Part shown: piece by piece, positions 17,502-26,635 of the stretch
How positions within the stretch are numbered: the stretch's first letter is position 1
Layout of the letters: each line of letters begins with the position of its first letter
Source of the DNA: JAGTVG01 sp963820995
Lineage (GTDB): Bacteria; Bacteroidota; Bacteroidia; Cytophagales; Cyclobacteriaceae
Direction: 5' to 3'
Length of the DNA stretch: 64,000 nucleotides
NCBI GenBank assembly: GCA_963820995.1
Contig: CAWGCL010000006.1
Coordinates: 62,001-126,000 of the forward strand
Position numbers and translations under genes: made by a program
Notes under the pieces: generated by a model
What the model saw: only the letters and a program-made list of their open reading frames with translations
What the model was told of the DNA's origin: nothing
Database searches by the model: none

Positions 17502-19214
17502 TTACCTATTTGATGATTTCAAAGGATTTGCAGCAAACTGATCGATAATCCAGGCAATAAGAATTGTCAATGCACATCCAATGGCATTATACCACAAATA
17601 ACCAATTTCAAATACCTCGAATGTAGTTAATAAATGAAGGCCTATCACGAAAATTTCAGCTATCAGCGCACCGATAAATATGGAAGTGCCTCGAATTGAC
17701 TTAAAGAAAAAAGCAGCGATGAAAATCCCCAGTATCGTCCCGTAAAAAATTGAACCAACGATATTTACGGCCTCTATCAAATTTTCTGATTGTCTCGCAA
17801 TGAATGCAAACATAATGGCGATCATGCCCCAAATTGCAGTAGTAATTTTCGATACTAACACATAATGTTGATCACTTCCCTTTGGCTTGATCAGCCGTCT
17901 ATAAAAATCCACAACAGTTGTAGATGCCAGCGCATTCAATTCTCCAGCAGTTGATGACATAGCCGCTGAAAATATGACTGCAATTAATAACCCGATAATC
18001 CCTTTTGGCAAATAATCGATAATAAAAGTAATAAATACATAGTCCGAATCTTTCGTTTCAGCATCCGGATCAATTGAAGTAATTAAATCCTTTACTTCTT
18101 CCTTTAAGATCTTGGATTCATCATTCAGAGTAACCGCCTTCTCAGTAAGCCTTTCAACTTCAACAGGATCATTGGTGCCATAAGCGTTTGATAGATCTAG
18201 AAGTGTCTCTTTTTTATTTGTGAAATTATGCTCATGTCTTTTCTGAAGACTTTTATATTCCGTAGTATTTTTAATGGCATCTTCTATGTCTCCTTGTTTA
18301 AAATATAAAGGAGGTTGTATAAACTGGTAAAACACAAAAACCATTACACCTACGAAAAGTATAAAAAATTGCATGGGAACTTTCAAAAGTGCATTGAACA
18401 TCAGCCCCATTCTACTTTCTGTAATATTCTTTCCACCTAGGTACCTTTGGACCTGTGATTGGTCGGTTCCAAAGTAAGACATTGCAAGAAATAAGCCACC
18501 CGTTATACCAGACCAGAAGGTATATCTTTGGCTAAAATCCAGAGAGAAATCAACAGCATTCAGTTTACCCAATTTTCCTGCTATTTTTATTGAATCCATA
18601 AAACTAACCTGCTCCGGGAAATAGCTTATGATCAGGAAAAATGCTATGAACATCCCCACCATAATTATAGCCATCTGGTATTTCTGCGTAAGGCTAACTG
18701 CTTTTGTACCTCCTGACACAGTATAAATTATTACAAGTAGTCCTACAAGTAATATTGTGAAGCTTAAGTCCCATCCAATAATAGTCGATAAAATAATAGC
18801 AGGAGCATAAATTGTAATACCTGCAGCAAGGCCTCTTTGTAATAAAAACAAAAAAGCCCCAAGCAATCTTGTTTTCAGATCAAACCGGCTTTCAAGGTAC
18901 TCATAGGCCGTATAGACCTTAAGTTTGTAATATATCGGGATAAATACAGCTGATATTATTATTAATGCTATAGGAAGTCCAAAGTAATTCTGGACAAACC
19001 TCAGGCCATCCTCATAAGCTTGTCCTGGGGTTGACAAAAAAGTTATGGCACTCGCTTGTGTGGCCATCACAGACAAGCCAATTGTCCCCCACTTCATGGT
19101 ATTGTCACCCAACAAATATCCTTCGATATTTTTGCTTCCCCGGGTTTTCCATACGCCATAAATAACAATGAATCCCAGTGTTCCAAATAGTACAATAAGG
19201 TCAATACTACTCAT
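17502..19214 (-). CDS. Sodium:solute symporter (SSS family)
   Basis: The 570-residue protein has about 13 hydrophobic segments and the SSS family pattern. Examples are VMATQASAITFLSTPGQAYEDG in the first helices and the later AMSSTAGELNALASTTVVDFYRR motif near residue 425, which contributes to the sodium site. A charged soluble insertion of about 80 residues (about 315-395) with coiled-coil character sits between helices. This insertion is typical of the Bacteroidota branch. The substrate cannot be told. The start ATG overlaps the stop of a 46-residue membrane protein gene (ATGA), indicating coupled translation. Confidence 0.93.
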   Translation of the reverse strand: MSSIDLIVLFGTLGFIVIYGVWKTRGSKNIEGYLLGDNTMKWGTIGLSVMATQASAITFLSTPGQAYEDGLRFVQNYFGLPIALIIISAVFIPIYYKLKVYTAYEYLESRFDLKTRLLGAFLFLLQRGLAAGITIYAPAIILSTIIGWDLSFTILLVGLLVIIYTVSGGTKAVSLTQKYQMAIIMVGMFIAFFLIISYFPEQVSFMDSIKIAGKLGKLNAVDFSLDFSQRYTFWSGITGGLFLAMSYFGTDQSQVQRYLGGKNITESRMGLMFNALLKVPMQFFILFVGVMVFVFYQFIQPPLYFKQGDIEDAIKNTTEYKSLQKRHEHNFTNKKETLLDLSNAYGTNDPVEVERLTEKAVTLNDESKILKEEVKDLITSIDPDAETKDSDYVFITFIIDYLPKGIIGLLIAVIFSAAMSSTAGELNALASTTVVDFYRRLIKPKGSDQHYVLVSKITTAIWGMIAIMFAFIARQSENLIEAVNIVGSIFYGTILGIFIAAFFFKSIRGTSIFIGALIAEIFVIGLHLLTTFEVFEIGYLWYNAIGCALTILIAWIIDQFAANPLKSSNR

Positions 19215-19351
19215 GAAAAACTAATGGTGAACCAGTAAAACAGGATGATCAATATAATCAGATTGCCAATAACAAATAAGTAAATCTGCTTCCAGTTCTT
19301 AAAGAAAGGAGGCTTTTTATCTAAAGTGGATTTATCTTCTGAATTTTGCAT
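19211..19351 (-). CDS. Small membrane protein coupled to the SSS symporter
   Basis: An ATG at 19351 opens a 46-residue frame: a polar N-terminus (MQNSEDKSTLDKKPPFFKNW) and one membrane helix (IYLFVIGNLIILIILFYWF). Its stop TGA overlaps the symporter start as ATGA, the hallmark of translational coupling. It starts four bases after the upstream phosphatase stop. Small accessory membrane proteins encoded just upstream of SSS transporters are known in other bacteria (DUF485- and DUF3311-like), so this may be a transporter subunit. I do not recognise the exact family. Confidence 0.72.
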   Translation of the reverse strand: MQNSEDKSTLDKKPPFFKNWKQIYLFVIGNLIILIILFYWFTISFS

Positions 19352-19355
19352 TCAT

Positions 19356-20015
19356 TTAATCAGTCGGAACGATAGTTGATTTAAAACCGTTCAAGTGCGC
19401 GACATCATTTCTTCTCTCAATTTCAAAACCTTGCCCATTATAGTTCAAGACATATAAACTCAGATTCTCGTGCTCAAAGTTATCCATTTCAGATACTGAA
19501 TGACCTGTTATCCATGCTAAAAGAATCTTCATTGCTCTCCCATGCATGCATACCAGCACATTCTTTTCACCATTTTCCAATATCTGACTGATCGCTGCTT
19601 CCTGCCTTGCTTTTACTTCTACCGGACTTTCCCCACCTTCTAATTTATTATTAATATTGCCCTCTTTCCATGACCTGATAATTCCATAATATAGTTTATT
19701 GGTTTCAGGACTAAAAGGAACACCCTCTGATTTACCCCAACTAATCTCATTAAGCCCGGGTAGAATCTGGTGAGGGATACCTTTCTCCAAAAATTTACTT
19801 ACAGATTGAATGGCCCTTCGCAGTGAAGATGTATAAATTTTTTCGAAAGGGAAATCTTTATAAGCATCAAAAAACAACTCTGATTGTTTATATCCGTTTG
19901 CATTAAGTTCAGAATTCACTCCACTTCCCTGAACAATACCTGTTCTGTTATATTCTGTCTCACCGTGACGAACCAGATAAATTTTTTTTGATGCCAATTT
20001 CTTTTTTTGCGCCAA
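19356..20015 (-). CDS. Histidine phosphatase family protein
   Basis: The 219-residue protein belongs to the phosphoglycerate-mutase-like histidine phosphatases. The catalytic RHG motif is in YLVRHGETEYN near residue 16. Conserved TSSLRRAIQS (near 63), GLNEISWG and a second catalytic histidine in VCMHGRAMK (near 159) are all present. Substrates in this family vary from sugar phosphates to nucleotides, so none is proposed. It heads a run of three minus-strand genes with the small membrane protein and symporter, and is divergent from the thioesterase gene with only 36 bases between starts. Confidence 0.92.
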   Translation of the reverse strand: MAQKKKLASKKIYLVRHGETEYNRTGIVQGSGVNSELNANGYKQSELFFDAYKDFPFEKIYTSSLRRAIQSVSKFLEKGIPHQILPGLNEISWGKSEGVPFSPETNKLYYGIIRSWKEGNINNKLEGGESPVEVKARQEAAISQILENGEKNVLVCMHGRAMKILLAWITGHSVSEMDNFEHENLSLYVLNYNGQGFEIERRNDVAHLNGFKSTIVPTD

Positions 20016-20051
20016 AGATTTATATATTTCACTTCATTTGCAAATAAACGT

Positions 20052-20480
20052 ATGATCAATCCAAATATTACTATAGATATTCTAAATGAATCCAGTAAAA
20101 ATTCAATGGTCGAGCACCTTGGCATAATATATACTGACGTTGGCAAAAAGCACATATCTGCAAAAATGCCTGTTGATCACAGAACACATCAACCAATGGG
20201 CTTACTTCATGGCGGTGCTTCAGTAGCTTTGGCCGAAACCTTAGGCAGCGTGGCAGCAACTTTCAGCGTAGATCATCAAAAGTACTCTTGCGTTGGTATT
20301 GAAATTAATGCAAATCATGTCAAAAGCGTAACCGAAGGTTGGGTTGCAGGAACTGCCAAACCCTTGCACTTAGGGAAATCCACCCAGATTTGGGAAATTA
20401 CAATAAACAATGAATCAGGAGAACTTGTTTGTATAAGTAGGTTAACTTTGGCCGTAATTGAGAAAAAGATAAAATCATAG
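20052..20480 (+). CDS. Hotdog-fold thioesterase (PaaI/YdiI type), candidate DHNA-CoA thioesterase
   Basis: The 142-residue protein has the hotdog signature HGGASVALAETLGSVAA, with the catalytic Glu in the long helix, and the later VGIEINANHVKSV strand. The ATG at 20052 is preferred because a longer frame starting at 20007 would run into the divergent phosphatase gene. It lies 11 bases before the isochorismate synthase gene. In that setting the natural inference is hydrolysis of 1,4-dihydroxy-2-naphthoyl-CoA in menaquinone synthesis (MenI). Other acyl-CoA substrates remain possible. Confidence 0.88.
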   Translation: MINPNITIDILNESSKNSMVEHLGIIYTDVGKKHISAKMPVDHRTHQPMGLLHGGASVALAETLGSVAATFSVDHQKYSCVGIEINANHVKSVTEGWVAGTAKPLHLGKSTQIWEITINNESGELVCISRLTLAVIEKKIKS

Positions 20481-20491
20481 ATTGTTTTGCC

Positions 20492-21718
20492 TTGGAGGAT
20501 ACAGAAATTGATATTGAAATAGGAGAAATACAGTCAAAAAACATTACGCTTGATAAAGTTTTGTCAACTGCTATTTTGAAAGGATTAGGGGTTGCCGCAT
20601 GGCGTAGTCCTGGGAAAAAGGAAATTCATTTAATTGTTTCTTTCATTAAAATTCAACCTCAATACACGCACCCAAACCTTGAGGAATTTCAATCCGGATT
20701 TCTAGTGAGCCCTTATGAAAACGACAATAATCTATTACAATATTTCATAAATGCGGATTTACATTTTGTTTTTGGCGATTCAGGGATATCGTCTTATAAA
20801 CAAGATCAAAAATTGTCTCAAAAAAGAGTGGAAGAATTCCTTAATGAAGTATCTGACAACAATACGGAAATTATATTTCAAACTGGTTTTAATTCCGGGC
20901 ATAAAGAAGAAAAACACAAAAGAGAGAATTTTGAGAACCTAGTAAGATTATCAGTTGAAAAAATCAAATCCGGCGAATTTCAGAAAGTGGTTCCTTCCAG
21001 GAAGAATGAAATTAGTCTTCCAGATGATTTTAACTTGGGCCTCAAATATATGGAATTATGCAATCTCCACCCTCAAGCATTCGTTTCATTGTTCTCATTA
21101 GCTGGCAAAGACATCTGGATAGGTGCAAGTCCGGAATTACTGATTAAGATAACGGCTGGTAGGTTTTTTCATACCTCAGCTGTAGCCGGAACCCAATCCG
21201 GGAGAAATATTCAAAATTTATCCGAAGTTGCTTGGACCCAAAAAGAGATTGAGGAACAGGCACTTGTAAGTCGATACATCATCAATAACTTTAAAAAAAT
21301 CAGATTAAGGGAATTTGAGGAGGAAGGTCCTAAGACGGTTAAGGCTGGAGAGCTTTTACATTTAAGGACAGATTATAAGGTAGATCTCGAAGCTGTAAAT
21401 TTTCCTCAATTGGGTTCTGTAATGTTGAAGTTACTACATCCCACTTCTGCAGTTTGTGGCATGCCCAAAGAAAATGCATCAAAGTTTTTAAAAGATCATG
21501 AAAACCTGGATCGGGAGTTTTACAGTGGATATCTTGGCCCAGTGAATATTATGGCCGAGACAAGCATTTATGTAAATTTGAGATGCGCTAAAATCGTTAA
21601 GAATAAATGCATTTTGTATGCAGGAGCAGGTGTAACCAGGGATTCTAATCCCGAAAAGGAGTGGATAGAAACTGAACTGAAAATGAATACGATAAAGGAA
21701 GTTCTGCTTTCAGAATAG
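20492..21718 (+). CDS. menF: Isochorismate synthase (menaquinone pathway)
   Basis: The 408-residue protein is a chorismate-binding enzyme. Motifs include KIKSGEFQKVVPSRK near 155, DIWIGASPELL near 208, HTSAVAGTQ near 228, HPTSAVCGMPKE near 313, and GAGVTRDSNPEKEWIETELK at the end. The lack of a glutaminase domain and the thioesterase partner fit isochorismate synthase of menaquinone synthesis rather than anthranilate synthase; siderophore EntC-like use is less likely with no siderophore genes nearby. The start is TTG at 20492, because no ATG is available before the conserved domain. Confidence 0.88.
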   Translation: MEDTEIDIEIGEIQSKNITLDKVLSTAILKGLGVAAWRSPGKKEIHLIVSFIKIQPQYTHPNLEEFQSGFLVSPYENDNNLLQYFINADLHFVFGDSGISSYKQDQKLSQKRVEEFLNEVSDNNTEIIFQTGFNSGHKEEKHKRENFENLVRLSVEKIKSGEFQKVVPSRKNEISLPDDFNLGLKYMELCNLHPQAFVSLFSLAGKDIWIGASPELLIKITAGRFFHTSAVAGTQSGRNIQNLSEVAWTQKEIEEQALVSRYIINNFKKIRLREFEEEGPKTVKAGELLHLRTDYKVDLEAVNFPQLGSVMLKLLHPTSAVCGMPKENASKFLKDHENLDREFYSGYLGPVNIMAETSIYVNLRCAKIVKNKCILYAGAGVTRDSNPEKEWIETELKMNTIKEVLLSE

Positions 21719-21722
21719 AGAA

Positions 21723-22319
21723 TTATTTGCAATATTTTCTGATCGCTTCATCTGCTTCTTCAACATCAAGACTTTTGGCCATCTTGAAATCATTGCAGGC
21801 ACTACTTCTAAATTTTTGTCGTACTTTTATGGCACCTCTATATAAATAAGCTTCTCCGAGTTCGTGATCGATGTTAACAGCTTTTGAATAGTTTTCAACT
21901 GCTTCATTAAACAACCCTCTAATATGATTCACCCTTCCAATTAAATAATAGGCCATGGCATTTTGATCATTAAGTTTTAGGGCTTTGTTGAAATACAGGC
22001 CCGCTTTATCAAAATTATCCTGGCGGTAATAATATTTCCCAATACTAAGATAAGCGTTGTCATTGTTTTCATCAATAGTAATAACTTTGAGAAAGTCCTC
22101 TAATGCACGGTCATAAATACCCATTTCTTCATACGCACGTCCCCTGTTATATAAAGTTTTAATATGTTTTGGGCGTAATTTCAAATATTCATTATATTCC
22201 TGGATGGCCATTTCATAATTTGCTGAATTGAAATATTCATCTCCAAGTGTAGAGCTGTCCCTTTCACAAGAAAACAGAAATGGAATGGTAAATGAAAGGA
22301 TAAACAATAGGTTTTTCAC
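21723..22319 (-). CDS. TPR-repeat lipoprotein
   Basis: The 198-residue protein has a lipoprotein signal (FILSFTIPFLFSCERD) with Cys at about residue 18. At least four tetratricopeptide repeats follow (EYLKLRPKHIKTLYNRGRAY, ALEDFLKVITIDENNDNAYL, YFNKALKLNDQNAMAYYLIG, NYSKAVNIDHELGEAYLYRG). It should be anchored in the envelope and act as a protein-binding scaffold. It converges on menF with four bases between stops, and starts the downstream end of a minus-strand row with the hydrolase and DUF3108 genes. Confidence 0.9.
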   Translation of the reverse strand: MKNLLFILSFTIPFLFSCERDSSTLGDEYFNSANYEMAIQEYNEYLKLRPKHIKTLYNRGRAYEEMGIYDRALEDFLKVITIDENNDNAYLSIGKYYYRQDNFDKAGLYFNKALKLNDQNAMAYYLIGRVNHIRGLFNEAVENYSKAVNIDHELGEAYLYRGAIKVRQKFRSSACNDFKMAKSLDVEEADEAIRKYCK

Positions 22320-22382
22320 ATTTTTATATTTGAATTTGACAAAGGTATTCCAAAAATGATAAAGGATGATTGATCAATAAAC

Positions 22383-23126
22383 TTATTTATTTGCCTTTAA
22401 AAAACTTTCAACTGCTCCCCAGTAAGCTTTACTGTCAAAATGAATATTCCATAATGCACTTGATCCATGGTTACCTGAAGTCTCAGGCACAAAGAAAACT
22501 TTGTTAGATGAAGCGATATTGTTATAAATTATCTCACACTTCTCCTTTTCCCTGTTTGCACAAGTTAAAAAAGCAGCAATATTTAATTCAGTAACGCTCT
22601 CAGAAATATAATTTGAAGGCTTTCCAAAAGACCTGAAATACTCTCCTGGAGAAAATGCCAATACAGCTTGAACTTGCTCCTGATATTGTGTTGCTATTTT
22701 TAAGGCCAGACTTGCGCTATAGGAACTTCCCCATAGAAATATTTTTCCTCCGGCAATGTTCAATCCATAATCCACTGAAGCAATAATATCTGTCTCAGCT
22801 GATAGATAGTTCGTTTCTTTCATCTTCTTTTTGGCTTCAAGAAAAGTCTCGTTATCGACGTTATTAACAGTTTTTCCGGATCTTTGATCCACTGCAAGGC
22901 AATTATAGCCAAGTTGATTTAGTCTTGGAGCAATTTCAATATATTCACCCCTGCTCCACCCAGCCTGGTGAAACAAGATAATTAGTGGGACCGTATCGGC
23001 ATGGATCCGATAATAATCAGCAGTAATCCTAACTCCATCTTTTGAAGAAAAATAGACTTTTTCAGGTTGAGCATAACTGGTTTTAAAAAGAAAGGATATA
23101 AAAAGAATTATCAGCAAATATCTCAT
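22383..23126 (-). CDS. Secreted alpha/beta hydrolase
   Basis: The 247-residue protein has a signal peptide (LLIILFISFLFKTSYAQP) and an alpha/beta hydrolase core. The oxyanion region is ILFHQAGWSRGEY, the nucleophile elbow LWGSSYSASLA has Ser near residue 131, and a late His occurs in SGNHGSSALW. It resembles dienelactone-hydrolase-like or prolyl-peptidase-like secreted esterases. The substrate is unknown. It sits between the TPR lipoprotein and the DUF3108 gene, 16 bases after the latter. Confidence 0.85.
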   Translation of the reverse strand: MRYLLIILFISFLFKTSYAQPEKVYFSSKDGVRITADYYRIHADTVPLIILFHQAGWSRGEYIEIAPRLNQLGYNCLAVDQRSGKTVNNVDNETFLEAKKKMKETNYLSAETDIIASVDYGLNIAGGKIFLWGSSYSASLALKIATQYQEQVQAVLAFSPGEYFRSFGKPSNYISESVTELNIAAFLTCANREKEKCEIIYNNIASSNKVFFVPETSGNHGSSALWNIHFDSKAYWGAVESFLKANK

Positions 23127-23142
23127 AGCTTGTAGTTTAGAT

Positions 23143-24003
23143 TCACTTCACAAATTTAGGAGAATATTTCATCCCTTCAAAACCTGTGATTTCTACCCCG
23201 GCTTTCCCAATAAACATTTTAGCTTCAACTTTTAAGGGTACTTTTGAAGCATCACTCGCAATCCATGCAGTAATAGAGTTTTCTCCTGCAAATAGTTTAT
23301 TATCTGGCATTATTGGAATTAATTTATGTGCGCGAATCTTTCCTAAATTGGTTTTCACTTCCTCAATTCCCATATATAAAACATTCAGTTTATAGAAAGT
23401 ATCTTCCAGAAAACCATTAAATATCAGAGTGTCTCCAGTGCTTTTATTGGTGAAATCAATAGTTCTCAAATAAGCGAACCCAGAGATCAGGTCAAGCATA
23501 TACGGCTCCTTGAATTCATAGACTTTCGGAGCTTCCATCCTGCCAGTTTCATTATTCAGTTTTCTAACGTTTACTTCACCATTATCCTGATCAAAATCCG
23601 AATACTCTTTTAATCTGTATTTGCCTTCTTCGAGGATACGCCAGGATTTTAGAGGAAGAAGGCTCTCTATACTTACATATGCTCCAAAATTATCATCAAC
23701 TCTGGAGACAATCCTTGCTGCCCCTGCAGTTTTTCCATACACATCGATTTTAAAACAATCAGTCTGCGAAATGGTATATTCAACAGGATAAATATGAACC
23801 TCAGCTTTACCTACAGTAAAAATGCTATAATTCATTTTGTAATATAATTTTTCTCCGAAATCAAATGGGTAAGTTTTTTTTACTTCATCCGAAGAATCAT
23901 TATTCAAATAAAAACTGGTGACCGGTTGGGAGACCAGATCGGTGAAAAATAGAAGAAAACTTAGTATCTGGAGGATAAACATAGCTTCTGTATTAATTTT
24001 CAT
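23143..24003 (-). CDS. DUF3108 domain protein, secreted
   Basis: The 286-residue protein starts with a hydrophobic signal (MFILQILSFLLFFTDLVSQP). The rest fits DUF3108, a beta-rich periplasmic family: YPFDFGEKLYYKMNYSIFTVG near residue 45 is the characteristic beginning, and AWIASDASKVPLKVEAKMF near 245 the end. The role is unknown; an envelope function is likely. It is the first gene of a three-gene minus-strand row. Confidence 0.85.
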   Translation of the reverse strand: MKINTEAMFILQILSFLLFFTDLVSQPVTSFYLNNDSSDEVKKTYPFDFGEKLYYKMNYSIFTVGKAEVHIYPVEYTISQTDCFKIDVYGKTAGAARIVSRVDDNFGAYVSIESLLPLKSWRILEEGKYRLKEYSDFDQDNGEVNVRKLNNETGRMEAPKVYEFKEPYMLDLISGFAYLRTIDFTNKSTGDTLIFNGFLEDTFYKLNVLYMGIEEVKTNLGKIRAHKLIPIMPDNKLFAGENSITAWIASDASKVPLKVEAKMFIGKAGVEITGFEGMKYSPKFVK

Positions 24004-24221
24004 TTACACCTAAGAATGATTAAGTACTTAAATTTTTCCTCGATCTTCTTTACAATAAATCTGGATATCCTGTTTTTAATCCGGATTAATTATATATTAC
24101 GACTTAGTTATCATAATGAAATTGAATTAATCCAGATATATCTTTCTACATTGATTAAATTGTATTTAATAACAGTTTAAATGACCTTTAGTTTAAATAC
24201 GTTCCGGAATTATTCAATGAT

Positions 24222-25040
24222 TCAAATTGCCACATTATTTTCTCTCAATGCTTCATTAAGTGATGTTTTCTTATCAGTACTTTCTTTTCTCTTTCCAATA
24301 ATTAGAGCACATTGAACATTATATATACCTGCAGGGAATTTTTTTTCATAAGATCCGGGAATTACAACCGATCTTTCAGGTACGTATCCTTTGAACTCTA
24401 TAGGTTCATCGCCGGTAACATCAATAATTTTTGTGCTGCCTGTAAGGTTTACGTTTGCGCCAAGTACCGCTTCCTTCCCAATTCGAACTCCTTCTACCAG
24501 GATACATCTTGAGCCGATGAAGGCATTATCTTCAACGATAACCGGAGCAGCTTGAATTGGTTCGAGAACACCACCTAAACCTACCCCACCACTTATATGA
24601 ACGTTTTTGCCTACCTGCGCACAACTTCCTACAGTAGCCCAGGTATCAATCATTGTGCCAGAGTCGACATATGCTCCTATATTGACATAAGAAGGCATCA
24701 TCACCACATCCCTGTTAATATAAGATCCGTATCTTGCAATTGCATGCGGCACTACTCTAACGCCCAATTTATCGTAGCCTGATTTCAGTTTCATTTTATC
24801 GTGAAATTGGAATGGTCCAATCTCTATCAACTGCATATTTTGAATAGGAAAATAAAGTATTACAGCTTTTTTAACCCATTCATTTACCTGCCATCCATTT
24901 TTTGTTGGTTCGGCAGCTCGTAAAGTACCCATATCGATTTCTTCAATAATGGTTTTAATAGCAATTTTGGTGTCTTTTTCCTTCAGTATTTCCCGATTGT
25001 CCCAGGCCCTTTCAATTATTTCTTTTAAATCATGAACCAT
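24222..25040 (-). CDS. dapD: 2,3,4,5-tetrahydropyridine-2,6-dicarboxylate N-succinyltransferase
   Basis: DapD succinylates tetrahydrodipicolinate in the succinylase branch of lysine and diaminopimelate synthesis. The 272-residue length and the left-handed beta-helix of hexapeptide repeats (about residues 105-215) are as expected. Examples are DTWATVGSCAQVGKNVHIS, GSRCILVEGVRIGKEAV and GANVNLTGST. The N-terminal helical domain includes EPTKNGWQVNEWVKKAV. It is divergent from the repeat-bearing glycosyltransferase, 32 bases away. Product diaminopimelate feeds the peptidoglycan that Mpl helps recycle. Confidence 0.96.
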   Translation of the reverse strand: MVHDLKEIIERAWDNREILKEKDTKIAIKTIIEEIDMGTLRAAEPTKNGWQVNEWVKKAVILYFPIQNMQLIEIGPFQFHDKMKLKSGYDKLGVRVVPHAIARYGSYINRDVVMMPSYVNIGAYVDSGTMIDTWATVGSCAQVGKNVHISGGVGLGGVLEPIQAAPVIVEDNAFIGSRCILVEGVRIGKEAVLGANVNLTGSTKIIDVTGDEPIEFKGYVPERSVVIPGSYEKKFPAGIYNVQCALIIGKRKESTDKKTSLNEALRENNVAI

Positions 25041-25072
25041 TTTAAATAACTTAAATCTAATATTGTATAATA

Positions 25073-26596
25073 ATGAGCGAACGAACTTCTATCGTGTTAA
25101 CATCCATTTTAAAGCCAGTCAATGACACCAGAATGTTCGAAAAATTCGGCCTTTCATTAGGCCAAACAAATAAATATGATGTTAATATCATAGGGTTTGC
25201 ATCAAAAAATATCAAAAAAGTCGACAATGTATATTTTTATCCCTTATTCAATTTTAAAAGAACATCCCCTCTACGCCTCCTGGCCCCCTGGAAAATATTG
25301 TTTTTATTATTTAAAGTAAAACCTTCAGTAATTATATTTAATACACCTGAAACACTGTATGTTATATTATTATATAAGTTATTGACTGGGTGCAAAATAG
25401 TCTATGATGTGCAAGAAAATTATTTCAGAAATATATATTACAATAAAAACTACATACCTACTGTTCGCATTCTGCTATCATATTCAATTCGACTTAAAGA
25501 ATGGTCTGGGAGATGGCTTATTGATAAAATTATCTTTGCAGAAGATGGTTACATACTTGAGATGCCGAGATCTGCCCAAAAAGCTACAGTTATAAAAAAC
25601 ACTTATAAGGAATTGGATCTTGAGAAATTAGATAGTGAAGCGTTTGGCTCTTTAAATTTAGACTTTAAAGAATCGGGTATTGCGGGATCAGATCATAAAG
25701 ATGTAATCCCTAATAGATTCGATACTGAAGAATTAGATCAAAGGGAATTGGATAGTCAAAGTGCCGATAATAAAGGATTTGAGGAGCAAGGAATAGATGC
25801 CAAAGGGTTTGAAGGAAAAATACAGGATAATAGAGGATTAGATGCTGATGAATTACAACCAGCAGGAATAGGATCTTTAGAAGGAAATACTCAAAAATTG
25901 TATGATCAGAGATCATATGACAGAACATCAAATGCTAAAGGATTAGATGAGGAAGATCTGAATACTAAAAAATTGAATGACAAAGATTTGTATCTTGAGG
26001 AGCTAGCTTTTAAAGATATTCATTTAGAAAAAGAGGAAAGAAGAAATAATCAGCAGGGTATTACTTTTTTATTCTCTGGGACCATTTCGGACAATTATGG
26101 AGTTTTTACTGCGATTGAGTTCATTGACAAACTTCAATCACTAAATCCTTTAGTTGAATTGCTGATCGCCGGGTATTGCGCCAATGAGAAAGTATTAAAA
26201 AAACTCGTGTCAAGAATAAAAGGTAAAACCCATATCAAACTGATTGGTGGAGATCACCTTGTACCTCATCAGGAAATAATCAATTATATACGCAAAGCAG
26301 ATTTTGGATTAATCTGTTATGAAATTAATCCATCCACGGAGAATTGTTTCCCTACCAAGATTTATGAATATATGGCAAACCGATTGCCTATTTTAATTCA
26401 GAATTATGAACCCTGGTCATCCTTCTGTTTAAGATATAATGCAGGCATTGAGGTTAATTACAAAATATTTGATGTCGCAAAGTTGTTGAAATTAATAAAA
26501 GAAGGAAATTTTTACGGCAAAGGAATTCCTGATGAAGTTTTCTGGAAAAATGATGAAGAAAAACTCCTGAAATTAATCAAGGATATTCAATCATAA
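25073..26596 (+). CDS. Glycosyltransferase (GT4-like, GT-B fold) split by a 28-unit five-residue repeat insertion
   Basis: The 507-residue protein has two Rossmann-like lobes. The N-terminal lobe (1-180) includes SILKPVNDTRMFEKFG and CKIVYDVQENYFRN. The C-terminal lobe (about 328-507) includes FLFSGTISDNYGVFTAIEF, LIAGYCANEKVL and the nucleotide-sugar motif TKIYEYMANRLPILI near residue 440. Between them, residues 182-321 are 28 five-residue units in unbroken register, mostly of the form D/N-x-x-x-L/F/I. Without the insertion the protein would be about 367 residues, normal for GT4. The role is unknown; a cell-surface glycan is the simple guess. A decayed part of the same gene lies at 27715-28365. 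Confidence 0.85.
   Translation: MSERTSIVLTSILKPVNDTRMFEKFGLSLGQTNKYDVNIIGFASKNIKKVDNVYFYPLFNFKRTSPLRLLAPWKILFLLFKVKPSVIIFNTPETLYVILLYKLLTGCKIVYDVQENYFRNIYYNKNYIPTVRILLSYSIRLKEWSGRWLIDKIIFAEDGYILEMPRSAQKATVIKNTYKELDLEKLDSEAFGSLNLDFKESGIAGSDHKDVIPNRFDTEELDQRELDSQSADNKGFEEQGIDAKGFEGKIQDNRGLDADELQPAGIGSLEGNTQKLYDQRSYDRTSNAKGLDEEDLNTKKLNDKDLYLEELAFKDIHLEKEERRNNQQGITFLFSGTISDNYGVFTAIEFIDKLQSLNPLVELLIAGYCANEKVLKKLVSRIKGKTHIKLIGGDHLVPHQEIINYIRKADFGLICYEINPSTENCFPTKIYEYMANRLPILIQNYEPWSSFCLRYNAGIEVNYKIFDVAKLLKLIKEGNFYGKGIPDEVFWKNDEEKLLKLIKDIQS
25616..26035 (+). repeat. Coding minisatellite, 28 units of 15 bp (five residues each)
   Basis: Translated units run DLEKL DSEAF GSLNL and so on to NAKGL DEEDL NTKKL NDKDL. 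The fifth position is mostly Leu, Phe or Ile and the first is mostly Asp or Asn. All 28 units keep the 15-base frame with no indel. At the DNA level many units share GAT...AAAGGATTT or GAATTA cores. The insert begins right after the NTYKEL residues of the first lobe and ends before ERRNNQQG of the second lobe. Canonical pentapeptide repeats have Ala two before the Leu; that is absent here. Confidence 0.75.
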
Positions 26597-26635
26597 TTCA
26601 TTAATTTAGGCACATCTAAATTTTCGCTAATTTAC

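Noticed and set aside
20007..20051. Longer start for the thioesterase
   Set aside because: It would overlap the divergent phosphatase start, and the extra residues are not part of the hotdog domain.
24057..24089. Imperfect hairpin AATCTGGAT/ATCCGGATT as the dapD terminator
   Set aside because: It lies about 130 bases past the dapD stop, has a mismatch and no T-run in the right direction.
25616..26035. Canonical pentapeptide-repeat protein domain (A(D/N)LXX)
   Set aside because: The period is right but the position two before the Leu is mostly Lys, Glu or Asp rather than Ala or another small residue, which does not fit the known quadrilateral beta-helix.
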